A stretch of 28,302 nt of DNA from contig JBFHDX010000044.1 in the NCBI GenBank assembly GCA_041584475.1, positions 1 through 28,302 of the forward strand, in the 5' to 3' direction. Below are positions 8,291 to 15,946 of the stretch, piece after piece (positions within the stretch are counted from its first letter, which is position 1; every line of letters begins with the position of its first letter). The notes beneath the pieces were generated by a model that did not search any database, was not told the DNA's origin, and saw nothing but the letters and a program-made list of their open reading frames with translations. Position numbers and translations under genes: made by a program. The DNA comes from JBFHDX01 sp041584475. Lineage in GTDB: Bacteria > Pseudomonadota > Alphaproteobacteria > UBA8366 > JADFVY01.

Positions 8291-9784
8291 CTACATTTCG
8301 ATCCCTTTGCGGGTACCGGTCAGCGCCCGGTAGATATTCGTAAGGATGGTGGCAAGGCCGGCCAGCAGCAAGATCGCAACCATCGGGCGGCTCAGGAAGG
8401 CGCCGAAGTCGTAGCTGACGAGCTGCATGGCCTGCGCGAAGTTCTGTTCGCCCAGCTTGCCGAGGATCAGGCCGAGCACGATGCCGGGCACCGAATAGCC
8501 GGTACGGCGCAGGAAATAGGCCAGGATGCCGGCCGCAAACATGACGAATACGTCCATCGCCAGGTTGCGCACGGCATAGGCGCCCACGGTCGCCAGCAGC
8601 AGAATGCCCGGTGCCAGGAACTGGAACGGAATACGCAGCAGGTGGAGGACCGTCTTGGTCTCGAGGACGCCCAGCACGAGGATGGCGATATTGGCGAAGA
8701 ACATAGCCGAAAACACGACCCAGACGAGGTCGGCCGAATTGATGAAGACCAGCGGACCCGGCTCGATGTCGTGCATCTGAAAGACGCCGACCATCATCGC
8801 CGTCAGTGCCCCGCCCGGAAGTCCGAGCGCGAGCAGCGGGATCATCGCCGCGCCGGTCGCCGAGTTGTTGGCGGTCTCCGATGCCACCACCCCCTCGAGT
8901 TCGCCCTGGCCGAAGCGCTCCGGCCGCCGCGACCAGCGCACCGCCTCGTTGTAGCTGAGAAAGGCGGCGAGCGTCGCACCGATACCGGGCAGGATCCCGG
9001 AGAAGAACCCGAGGCCGATCGAACGGGCGACCGCGAATTTGAGCTTCCAGAACTCGGCGAAGCTCGGGAACGAGGTGACGAATTTCGGCATCTCGAACTT
9101 GCCCGTGACGCGCCGCTCCGCCTGCACGAGGACCTCGGACACCGCGAAGAAGCCAAGGATCACGGGGATGAAATGCAGGCCCGCCAACAGGTAGACGAAA
9201 TCGAACGTATACCGTTCCTCGCCCGCGACCGGGTCGAGCCCGACGGTCGCCATCAGCAGGCCGAGCAACACCGAAAGCCAGCCCTTCCAGAGCGTCTTGG
9301 CACCGACGGACGAGGCCACCGCAATGCCGAAGAAGACGAGCGAGAAGATCTCCGGCGGGCCGAAATGGCTTACCGCGATATCGGCGAGCAGCGGTGTCGC
9401 CACCATCATCAGGAGCACCGAGCAGGTGCCGCCGAACGCGGAACACAGCACGGCCGCGCCGATCGCCTTTCCGGCCCTGCCCTGCTGCGTCATCGGATAG
9501 CCGTCGAACGCGGTTGGCGCGTTCTCCGGCGAGCCGGGAATGTTGAATAGAATCGCCGTCACCGCGCCGCCATACGTGCCCGAGCAGTAGAGCACCGAAT
9601 AGAACATGATCGCGTCGGCGGCGGTCAGAAATCCGGAGAACGGCAGGAAGATCGCCGCGAGCGTCAGCATGCTGATGCCCGGTATGGCACCGAACAGCAG
9701 GCCGCCGACCAGGCCGGCGAAGAAGATCGTGACGCTCAGCCAGTCGCTGAACAGGGTCGCGGTGCCTTGCAGGAAGAGGTCCAT
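8291..9784 (-). CDS. tctA: Tripartite tricarboxylate transporter, large permease subunit TctA
   Basis: A 497-residue polytopic membrane protein of the TctA family (typical length about 500). The N-terminus FAGLVGGLLFGAIPGISMLT, the segment SGTYGGAVTAILFNIPGSPE and the repeat-like LPGIGATLAAFLSYNEAVRW plus LGLPGGALTAMMVG are the family's signature glycine/proline loops between membrane helices. It forms the ion-coupled translocation channel for organic acids delivered by the periplasmic binding protein. It follows tctB by 27 bases and precedes the dehydrogenase by 55 bases in the same direction. Family members carry citrate, tartrate, terephthalate and various sulfonates, so the substrate must come from context, here probably sulfoacetate. 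Confidence 0.93.
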   Translation of the reverse strand: MDLFLQGTATLFSDWLSVTIFFAGLVGGLLFGAIPGISMLTLAAIFLPFSGFLTAADAIMFYSVLYCSGTYGGAVTAILFNIPGSPENAPTAFDGYPMTQQGRAGKAIGAAVLCSAFGGTCSVLLMMVATPLLADIAVSHFGPPEIFSLVFFGIAVASSVGAKTLWKGWLSVLLGLLMATVGLDPVAGEERYTFDFVYLLAGLHFIPVILGFFAVSEVLVQAERRVTGKFEMPKFVTSFPSFAEFWKLKFAVARSIGLGFFSGILPGIGATLAAFLSYNEAVRWSRRPERFGQGELEGVVASETANNSATGAAMIPLLALGLPGGALTAMMVGVFQMHDIEPGPLVFINSADLVWVVFSAMFFANIAILVLGVLETKTVLHLLRIPFQFLAPGILLLATVGAYAVRNLAMDVFVMFAAGILAYFLRRTGYSVPGIVLGLILGKLGEQNFAQAMQLVSYDFGAFLSRPMVAILLLAGLATILTNIYRALTGTRKGIEM

Positions 9785-9811
9785 GTGCGTCCGGCTTTCC
9801 CGACGGTTCGC

Positions 9812-10345
9812 CTAGCTGCGCAGGAGGACGACGACCCAGTTTCCGAAATCGTAGAAACCCGGCCAATAGCCCGTCGGCAAGCCGACATAGAGGATGCGCG
9901 TGAAGATCAGCGTCACCACGCCGTAGATCACCAGCGGCACGAGAAACAGCATCTTCAGGCGGTGCTCGCCGGTCAGGTAGAGGTATCCGATGAGGAAGAG
10001 CGGCGTCAGGAAGTAGTAACCCATACCCTGCAGCAGCGCCGCATAGATCAGCGGCAGCACGAGCGTCAGTCCCATGCGGATCACGAAGCGCGGGCCGTGC
10101 TCGCTGAACTTGCTGAAATAGCCCGGGTCGTACAGCGGCGCGATCTGTGCCTGGCGGAGGTCCTGGAGGAACTGGCCGATCGCGGCGACGAAGATGAGCA
10201 GAATTACCAGTCGCGGCCAGCCGGAAGCCCCGAACCGGTACATCTCGATGTCGCGGTCGAACTCGAAACTGTACGCATAGGCGACGCCGGCGACGGCGAT
10301 CCAGATAACGATTTCGGTCCACTGCCCGGCGGTGAGCTTGCCCAT
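9812..10345 (-). CDS. tctB: Tripartite tricarboxylate transporter, small permease subunit TctB
   Basis: A 177-residue integral membrane protein with about four to five helices, roughly at residues 11-28, 43-60, 88-122 and 130-150. Typical TctB features are the acidic periplasmic loop after the first helix (FDRDIEMYRFGASGWPRLV) and the hydrophobic C-terminal half. It is the non-channel membrane partner of TctA. It lies between tctC and tctA. A strong GC-rich hairpin separates it from tctC, suggesting lower expression than the binding protein. Confidence 0.88.
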   Translation of the reverse strand: MGKLTAGQWTEIVIWIAVAGVAYAYSFEFDRDIEMYRFGASGWPRLVILLIFVAAIGQFLQDLRQAQIAPLYDPGYFSKFSEHGPRFVIRMGLTLVLPLIYAALLQGMGYYFLTPLFLIGYLYLTGEHRLKMLFLVPLVIYGVVTLIFTRILYVGLPTGYWPGFYDFGNWVVVLLRS

Positions 10346-10362
10346 GGCGACGTCCTTCCAGC

Positions 10363-10400
10363 GCCCGGCACCGGCGGCTCACGTCCGCCGGCGCCGGGGC
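10363..10400 (-). promoter_or_regulatory. Intercistronic hairpin between tctC and tctB
   Basis: A 15-base arm (10363-10377) and a 16-base arm (10385-10400) are nearly perfect complements, with one mismatch and one extra G, around a seven-base loop. The stem falls in the 74-base gap between the binding-protein gene and the first permease gene. Hairpins at this place in binding-protein transporter operons commonly protect the upstream message from 3' decay or partly terminate transcription, giving excess binding protein. There is no T tract, so stabilisation is the likelier role. Confidence 0.6.
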
Positions 10401-10419
10401 GACACAGGTCGGAGAGGCG

Positions 10420-11442
10420 CTACTTGATGAGCCCCATTTCCCTGTAGGTCTGCCGATAGATCTCCATGGTCTCGTTGATCAGCACCCGGGCACCCTCGGT
10501 ATCGCGGAAGCTGGGGATGAGGTCCATGAACTTCGACTTGTTGAAGGCCTGGTAGCTCTCGGTGAAGAAGCCCTTCTGGAAGGCCCACTGCAAGTATTTG
10601 ACGCGGTCGGGGGGCGCGTCCTTGTGGACGTAGAAGCCGCGGAACCGCATGAGCGGGGTGAAGGTCAGGTCGACGTCCGACATCGAGGGCGTGTCGGGGA
10701 AGGCCGGGGGACGTTCCTTGAGCAGCGTGAGGATCGGCTTGAAGTCGCCGCTTTCGAGGAAGCCGCGTACGTCGCCCGGCTGCTCGAACAGCGCATCAAC
10801 CTGGCCGCCCTTCAGCGCCGCGTAGCGCGGGGCACCCTTGTCGAAACTGATCTGCTGGACCTTGACGCCGTAATGGTTGGCGATCCGGTTCATGTTGATG
10901 CGCTCCATCGACCCTTCGCCGGCGACGTTGGCGATGGTCGACTTGCCGCCCTGCGACTTGACGTATTCCACGTACGAGGCCCAGTCGTTGAAGCGTGTCT
11001 CGTCCTTGCGGATGTAGATCTGGCTGAAGGTGATCTGCGAGATGACCAGTGGGATCAGGTCCTCCGCCGGGTGAATGTCGCTCTTGCCGATGGCATAGGC
11101 GCTGGTTGCGTCGTCGATATGCTCGAGGACGGTATAGCCGTCGGCCGGGGCTGCCATGTAGGTCTTGAGCCCGACCATGCCCGAGCCGCCGGGCTTGTAG
11201 TCCGGCGTGATGTCGATGCCGGTGGCATCCTTGACGCCCTGGATCATGCCGCGGGCAACCTGGCCGGAGCCGCCACCCGGGCCGTAGGGGACGATCATGG
11301 TCAGAGGCCGTTCGGGAAAGCCTCCCGGCTTGGCCATCGCGTCCGGCAGCGTCGCGTGCTTGTCCGCGAGCGCCGGTACCCCGAGCCCCAGTCCAAACAC
11401 GAGCCCGAGGGCAGACAGCCCCCATTTCGTGACTCTCAGCAT
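10420..11442 (-). CDS. tctC: Tripartite tricarboxylate transporter, periplasmic substrate-binding protein TctC (Bug family)
   Basis: A 340-residue exported binding protein. The signal peptide runs to about residue 26 (LGVPALA, then DKHATL). The mature part has the Bug-family pattern: FPERPLTMIVPYGPGGGSGQVARGMI, DYKPGGSGMVGLKTYMAAPADGYTV and the hinge segment RIANHYGVKVQQISFDKGAPRYAALKGGQVDALF. ATG 11442 is preceded by GGGAGGAAACTCA, a strong ribosome-binding site, and it is the first gene of a six-gene operon. It should capture the carboxylate/sulfonate in the periplasm and deliver it to TctA/B. Bug proteins are highly diverse, so the ligand cannot be read from sequence; sulfoacetate is inferred from the downstream enzymes. 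Confidence 0.92.
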   Translation of the reverse strand: MLRVTKWGLSALGLVFGLGLGVPALADKHATLPDAMAKPGGFPERPLTMIVPYGPGGGSGQVARGMIQGVKDATGIDITPDYKPGGSGMVGLKTYMAAPADGYTVLEHIDDATSAYAIGKSDIHPAEDLIPLVISQITFSQIYIRKDETRFNDWASYVEYVKSQGGKSTIANVAGEGSMERINMNRIANHYGVKVQQISFDKGAPRYAALKGGQVDALFEQPGDVRGFLESGDFKPILTLLKERPPAFPDTPSMSDVDLTFTPLMRFRGFYVHKDAPPDRVKYLQWAFQKGFFTESYQAFNKSKFMDLIPSFRDTEGARVLINETMEIYRQTYREMGLIK

Positions 11443-12044
11443 TGAGTTTCCTCCCGTTGTTGATTCGCTTGCGCCGGGGCCGACATGGCGTCGTTGCGCC
11501 GGCGGCTCCGTGCAAGGGCAAGACGATTAGCTGCCTTGCGGCGCATATGATTGCGTTTTCCCGCAGGCGAATCCACCTTCAATTTCCCCGCACCGGCCAG
11601 CCCGGGCGAAGCGAACCGGCCCGACCGCAATGCAGCCGCGGCGATTGCGCCGCCGTCCATGTACCCGATTCCACGGGACGAGTTCGGCCGATCCGCAGGT
11701 CGATCGGGGTGTCGTCCCGGCGGAACCATTGGTCGGGGACGGGCGGCGGCATCAATCATCCGGGCGGCTCCGACAGGTCGCGCACGACTCGCACGGCAAG
11801 CTCGCCCCGGCGGGCGACGCCCGCATTTTCGGCCCGTCGCCGCAGCGCCTGACCGTCGGCGGGTCCGCAGGACAAGCATGCCCGGCCGCACGGGCACTGC
11901 GCGGCTGCAGGTTTCGTGGTGTTGCCAAGCTCCGTTTGGCGATCTATGCAGGCTGTTCGCAGAGCATCAGGCGGCGACACCCGAGGCGACCCGCCCGGTC
12001 TGGACGGACCCCGAAGACAACGACGCGCGGGAAGGCGGCAGGGC
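11443..12044. other. Long divergent intergenic region between tctC operon and tauE
   Basis: These 602 bases contain no gene I can support. Open frames through it on both strands are arginine/proline-rich and look like chance frames in GC-rich DNA. It must hold the promoter of the tctCBA-dehydrogenase-ligase operon, reading left, and that of the exporter gene, reading right. It is the natural place for a LysR operator. A relatively AT-richer patch lies around 11525-11590. I could not identify a confident LysR (T-N11-A) site or sigma-70 promoter by eye. Confidence 0.4.
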
Positions 12045-12797
12045 GTGGACCAGACGACACTGTTGATGATCCTCGTGGTCGGCGGCGGTCTCGCGGCCGG
12101 CGGGGTCGTAAAGGGTGCTTCCGGGATCGGCCTGCCGATGGTCGCCGTGCCGATCATGGCGCTTGCCGTCAGCGTGCCGACGGCGGTATCGCTGATGACG
12201 TTCCCGATTCTCGCATCGAACATCGTGCAGGCAACCCAGGGCGGGCGCTGGCGCCCGATCCTGCGTCGTTTCTGGCCGATCCTCGCCATTCAGCCGTTCG
12301 GCATGTCGATCGGCGCGGCGGCGCTTGCATGGGCCGACCCGCGCGTTCTGATCGGCACGCTCGGCGGCATCGTCGTCCTCTTCGTTGCCGCCATCCGGTT
12401 CCAGCCGGCGTGGCACGTATCGCCGGCCCTGGAACGATGGCTGGCACCGCCGGTCGGCCTGCTGTCGGGGTTGATTGGCGGCATCTCCAGCTTCTTCGGC
12501 ATGCCGATCGCCATGTTCCTGCTGTCGCTGAGACTCGAGAAGGACGATTTCGTCGCCGCCGTGGGCGTGACGTATGCCTGCGGCGCGCTCTCGCTGATAC
12601 TGGTGCTCACGCTGTTCGGCCTGCTCGGACCGCAGCTCTATCTGTTGTCCATGCTTGGCGTCCCCGCCGTGCTGGCCGGCGTCTGGGTGGGGCAGCTGCT
12701 GCGCCGCCGGCTCAACGCGCAGACGTTTCGCAATTTCGTGCTGTTCGTGCTGCTGCTAGCCGGGTTGAACATGATCCGGCGCGCGCTCACGGGCTAG
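12045..12797 (+). CDS. TauE/SafE-family (TSUP) exporter, probable sulfite or sulfonate-related anion exporter
   Basis: A 250-residue membrane protein of the TauE/SafE (DUF81/TSUP) family with about eight helices arranged as two repeats. The paired family motifs are VVKGASGIGLPMVAVPIMAL near the N-terminus and LLSGLIGGISSFFGMPIAMF in the second half. GTG 12045 is chosen as start because GGAAGG and CAGGG lie just upstream and the family alignment starts there; ATG 12066 is an alternative. TSUP proteins export sulfite or sulfoacetate-type anions in C2-sulfonate degraders. It lies divergent to the sulfoacetate-like operon, which supports that role. Its last 11 bases overlap the end of the convergent LysR gene. 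Confidence 0.82.
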   Translation: MDQTTLLMILVVGGGLAAGGVVKGASGIGLPMVAVPIMALAVSVPTAVSLMTFPILASNIVQATQGGRWRPILRRFWPILAIQPFGMSIGAAALAWADPRVLIGTLGGIVVLFVAAIRFQPAWHVSPALERWLAPPVGLLSGLIGGISSFFGMPIAMFLLSLRLEKDDFVAAVGVTYACGALSLILVLTLFGLLGPQLYLLSMLGVPAVLAGVWVGQLLRRRLNAQTFRNFVLFVLLLAGLNMIRRALTG

Positions 12798-13731
12798 TGG
12801 CGTCGCGTAGCGTCGCCGCCGCCTCGGCCCTGAGCCACGCCGCGAAGGCACCGCATTTCTCGGTTTCCGCAAGCTCCGGCGGGCAGACGATGTAGTAGCC
12901 GAAGTCGCTCGCCGCGGAGGTCTCGAAGGGGCGGACCAGACGCCCTTCGGCCAAATCGTCGGCGACGAGCACCTCGCTCGCGAGAACCACGCCGTGCCCG
13001 TCGATCGCGGTCTGCACCGCCAGGTGCGCGTCGGTGAACCGCGGTCCGCGTTCCGTGTCGACGCCTTGCACGCCCGCCGCCTTGAGCCACATGGCCCAGG
13101 TCGGCCAGGTGTCGCCGCTTGTCTTCCAGTCGACATGCAGAAGCCGAAATCGCGCTAGATCGGCGGGTCGTCGCAGCGGCTTCGGCCCGTCGAGCAGCGC
13201 CGGGCTGCACACCGGAAAGGCGTCGGCGCGGAACAGGCCTTCGACGTGCAGGCCCGGATAGTGGCCGCCGCCGTATCGGATCGCCAGGTCGACATCGTCG
13301 CGTGCGAAGTCGACCAGCCGCTCGTTGGCGTCGAGCCGGATATCGATGTCCGGATGCGCGGCGCGGAAGCCTTCGAGTCGCGTCACCAGCCAGCGCGCGG
13401 CGAGCGACGGTGCGACGCTGACGGTGAGCACGCGCCGGCTCTCCGCCGAGCGCAACCGCTCACAGGCCTCGGCCAGCATGTCGAAGCCGTCGCGCAGCCT
13501 CGGCAGGACCGACTGCCCGGCGGGCGTCAGCAACAACGCCCGGGTCAGGCGACGGAACAGCGCGACGCCGAAATATCCCTCCAGCGACTTGACCTGATGG
13601 CTGATGGCGGCCGGCGTGACGTTCAGTTCCGCGGCGGCCTTCGTGAAGCTCAGATGCCGCGCCGCAGCTTCGAAGGCGCGCAGTGCGTTGAGCGGTGCGA
13701 GGCGGCGGCTCATCGCGACGGTCTCCGTCAT
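12787..13731 (-). CDS. LysR-family transcriptional regulator (GcvA-like)
   Basis: A 314-residue LysR-type regulator. The N-terminal winged helix-turn-helix reads LNALRAFEAAARHLSFTKAA, then ELNVTPAAISHQVKSLEGYFG, and the C-terminal LysR substrate domain contains VSVAPSLAARWLVTRLEGF and DDVDLAIRYGGGHYPGL, typical of the GcvA-like branch. ATG 13731 gives a short leader; ATG 13713 (MSRRLAPLNAL) is an equally plausible start. The gene converges on and overlaps the exporter gene by 11 bases, and sits one gene away from the transporter/dehydrogenase operon. It is a candidate activator of that operon, with the imported acid or a catabolite as co-inducer. That link is only positional. Confidence 0.9.
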   Translation of the reverse strand: MTETVAMSRRLAPLNALRAFEAAARHLSFTKAAAELNVTPAAISHQVKSLEGYFGVALFRRLTRALLLTPAGQSVLPRLRDGFDMLAEACERLRSAESRRVLTVSVAPSLAARWLVTRLEGFRAAHPDIDIRLDANERLVDFARDDVDLAIRYGGGHYPGLHVEGLFRADAFPVCSPALLDGPKPLRRPADLARFRLLHVDWKTSGDTWPTWAMWLKAAGVQGVDTERGPRFTDAHLAVQTAIDGHGVVLASEVLVADDLAEGRLVRPFETSAASDFGYYIVCPPELAETEKCGAFAAWLRAEAAATLRDATSP

Positions 13732-13853
13732 ATAGGCAAAAAATCTAAGTCATTCTATTACGAATCGTCGTTTGTGCAACCTCTATGAAATCCGAAATAT
13801 CGAAAGGGAAGGCTCAGGTGAGGGTCATCCATATAGATGAGGAGAACTTTATC

Positions 13854-14183
13854 ATGTTGAACATCCTGATCCACAGCATCGCGCGCGCCGGCGGAATCGA
13901 GCTGCCGCTCGCCCGCGATACCCGGTCCCGGAATCCCGACGGCCGCGTTCGCGCGCTGCTGGCACGGATGATGGCGTCCTATCGCCGCCAGCGCGACCGG
14001 CGTCAGACCTATCGCGCGCTTGCCCGTCTAAGCGATCATGCGCTGCGGGACATCGGCCTCGAACGGGGCATGATCGAGCGTGTCGCGGACGATCTGGCTA
14101 GCAGGACACCGGCCAACGACAACTGGCCGGCCCGCGCGGTCGGCAGCGGGCGGCATCGGCCGCGGGCGGCCGGTTGCGGATGA
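13854..14183 (+). CDS. DUF1127 (YjiS-like) small protein
   Basis: A 109-residue basic protein with the DUF1127 domain near its C-terminal half: RQTYRALARLSDHALRDIGLERGMIERVA. ATG 13854 is selected over the in-frame ATG 13785 because GAGGAG lies nine bases upstream. DUF1127 proteins are short, arginine-rich and common in alphaproteobacteria. Some bind RNA and affect phosphate or carbon metabolism, but the function of this one is unknown. It reads divergently from the LysR gene across an AT-rich 122-base gap. Its stop is 12 bases before the FNR-type box that serves ubiT. Confidence 0.75.
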   Translation: MLNILIHSIARAGGIELPLARDTRSRNPDGRVRALLARMMASYRRQRDRRQTYRALARLSDHALRDIGLERGMIERVADDLASRTPANDNWPARAVGSGRHRPRAAGCG

Positions 14184-14195
14184 GCCGGCAACGGC

Positions 14196-14209
14196 TTGAC
14201 CTATATCAA
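14196..14209 (+). promoter_or_regulatory. FNR/Anr/FixK-type binding site upstream of ubiTUV
   Basis: TTGAC-CTAT-ATCAA matches the FNR-family palindrome TTGAN-N4-NTCAA. Its centre is 14202.5. A -10-like hexamer TAGCAT (14233-14238) would place transcription start near 14245, putting the box at about -42, the position used for class II activation by FNR proteins. The site is 71 bases upstream of the ubiT ATG. It predicts induction of ubiT-ubiU-ubiV when oxygen is low. Confidence 0.8.
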
Positions 14210-14279
14210 GGCTGCCGGAACCGGCACGGGGCTAGCATCGCGCCCTCCGCAACGGACCACTGCAGGAGCGCGTTTGCCC

Positions 14280-14957
14280 ATGTCCCCGACCGATCGGCAG
14301 CCGACGAGCCGGGCGCCGTCCCTGTCGCCGGCCCTGATCCTCGGATTCGCTCTGCGCCCGCTGCCGCGCCTGCCGGCGCAGGCGGCGGCGTCGCTCGCCA
14401 TGGCCCTGCTGTCGCGACGACACCGCGGCGTGTTCGAAAGACTCGGCGAGCTCACGAACCCGGACTTCCTCATCGATCCGGTCGACCTGCCGTTGCGCTT
14501 TCTGCTCTCGGTCGCGCCCGCGACGCCGCGCCTGACCGTACTCGACGAGGACGAACCGCCGCCGTCGCAGCCGGCGGCGACGATCCGCGGCACCTTGCCG
14601 GTGCTCATCGACCTGCTCGAGGGGCGCATCGACGGCGACGCCCTGTTCTTCGCGCGCTCGCTGGTCGTCGAGGGCGACATGGCGGCGGTCGTTGCCCTGC
14701 GCAACGCGGTCGACGGGGCCGAAATCTCGCTCGTCGACGATCTCCTTCCGCCGCTCGGCCCGATGGCCGGTCCGCTGCAGAGACTCGTTCAGGCCGGCGG
14801 CGCGCTCTACCGGCGCATGGAAGCCGATCTGGAGACGCTGCGAGCCGCCTTCGTCGGCCCCGTATCGCGCCGCTGCGACCAGCAGGACCGCCGCATCCGC
14901 GACCTCGACCAGACGGTCGCGGGGCTTGCGGCGCGGCGCAAGGCGAGGCGGGCGTGA
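14280..14957 (+). CDS. ubiT: UbiT, SCP2-domain accessory factor for O2-independent ubiquinone synthesis
   Basis: A 225-residue protein with an SCP2 (sterol-carrier-like) domain, about residues 40-160: RFLLSVAPATPRLTVLDED, then ATIRGTLPVLIDLLEGRIDGDALFFARSLVVEGD and the helix VALRNAVDGAE. UbiT binds the isoprenoid quinone intermediates and is required, with UbiU and UbiV, for anaerobic ubiquinone synthesis. E. coli UbiT is 174 residues; this one carries extra sequence at both ends. ATG 14280 follows AGGAG at 14264-14268; an upstream in-frame start at 14196 would include the FNR box and is rejected. The stop overlaps the ubiU GTG by four bases. It is the first gene of the ubiTUV operon. Confidence 0.85.
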   Translation: MSPTDRQPTSRAPSLSPALILGFALRPLPRLPAQAAASLAMALLSRRHRGVFERLGELTNPDFLIDPVDLPLRFLLSVAPATPRLTVLDEDEPPPSQPAATIRGTLPVLIDLLEGRIDGDALFFARSLVVEGDMAAVVALRNAVDGAEISLVDDLLPPLGPMAGPLQRLVQAGGALYRRMEADLETLRAAFVGPVSRRCDQQDRRIRDLDQTVAGLAARRKARRA

Positions 14958-15946
14958 CGCTCGCCGCGTTGGAGCTCGTCTGCCCCGCCGGGACTCCGGC
15001 CGCGCTGCGTGCCGCCGTCGACGCCGGCGCCGATTCGGTCTATCTCGGATTTCGCGACGAGACCAACGCGCGGAATTTTCCCGGCCTCAATTTCAGCCGT
15101 GCGGAACTGGCCGAGGGAATAGCCTACGCCGAGCGGGCCGGTGCCAGGGTTCTGGTGGCGATCAACACCTATCCGCGGGCGGGTGATCCCGGGCCCTGGC
15201 TGCGGGCCATCGACGATGCGGCATCGCTCGGCGCCGCGGCGCTGATCCTCGCGGATATCGGGCTGCTCGCCCATGCCCGCGACAACCACCCGGGGACACG
15301 GCGGCACCTGTCGGTGCAGGCCGCGGCGGCGAACCCGCAGGCGATTCGCTTCTATGCCTCGGAATTCGGGGTGCGGCGGGTCGTGCTGCCGCGCGTCCTC
15401 ACCGTGACCGAGATCGCGCGGGTCAACGCCGAAATCGACGTCGAGACCGAGGTCTTCGCGTTCGGCGGCCTGTGCGTCATGGCGGAGGGGCGCTGCCTCC
15501 TGTCGTCCTACGCCACCGGCGAATCGCCGAACATGAACGGCGTCTGCTCACCGGCCGGCCAGGTGCGCTACGAGGAACGTGAGGGGCGGCTGGTGTCGCG
15601 CCTCGGCGATTTCACCATCAACATGTTCGACCACGGCGAGGCGGCCGGCTACCCGACCCTGTGCAAGGGCCGCTTCAAGGCCTGCGGCCGCGCCTCGTAC
15701 CTGTTCGAGGAGCCGACATCGCTCGACGCCATCCGCATGCTGCCGGAGCTGGCGCGGGCCGGCGTGACGGCGCTGAAGATCGAAGGCCGCCAGCGCGGGC
15801 GCGCCTATGTCACGCAGGTCGTCTCCGCGTTCCGCCGGGCGGTCGACGCCCTGGCTCGCGGCGAGCCGTTGCCGGACCCCGGACTCGGCACGGTGGCGGA
15901 GGGCGGCCGGCAGACCACCGGCGCGTACGAGAAGGGATGGCGATGA
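14954..15946 (+). CDS. ubiU: UbiU, U32-family O2-independent ubiquinone hydroxylase subunit
   Basis: A 330-residue member of the U32 peptidase-like family. It opens LAALELVCPAGTPAALRAAVDAGADSVYLG. The cysteines expected for the 4Fe-4S cluster are C174, C181, C198 and C237 (GLCVMAEGRC, NGVCSPAG, TLCKGRF), with the same spacing as C169/C176/C193/C232 of E. coli UbiU. With UbiV it hydroxylates the ubiquinone ring without oxygen, using prephenate as oxygen donor. The start is GTG 14954, sharing GTGA with the end of ubiT, so translation is coupled. The end overlaps the ubiV ATG in ATGA. A long in-frame extension upstream overlaps ubiT and is a shadow. Confidence 0.93.
   Translation: MTLAALELVCPAGTPAALRAAVDAGADSVYLGFRDETNARNFPGLNFSRAELAEGIAYAERAGARVLVAINTYPRAGDPGPWLRAIDDAASLGAAALILADIGLLAHARDNHPGTRRHLSVQAAAANPQAIRFYASEFGVRRVVLPRVLTVTEIARVNAEIDVETEVFAFGGLCVMAEGRCLLSSYATGESPNMNGVCSPAGQVRYEEREGRLVSRLGDFTINMFDHGEAAGYPTLCKGRFKACGRASYLFEEPTSLDAIRMLPELARAGVTALKIEGRQRGRAYVTQVVSAFRRAVDALARGEPLPDPGLGTVAEGGRQTTGAYEKGWR

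Noticed and set aside
8232..10382. A 716-codon minus-strand frame across tctA and tctB
   Set aside because: It is the shifted frame of two well-conserved transporter subunits and shows no family features of its own.
11436..11897. A 153-codon minus-strand frame upstream of tctC
   Set aside because: Low-complexity Arg/Ala/Pro sequence without ribosome-binding site or homology; it also overlaps the tctC ribosome-binding site and start.
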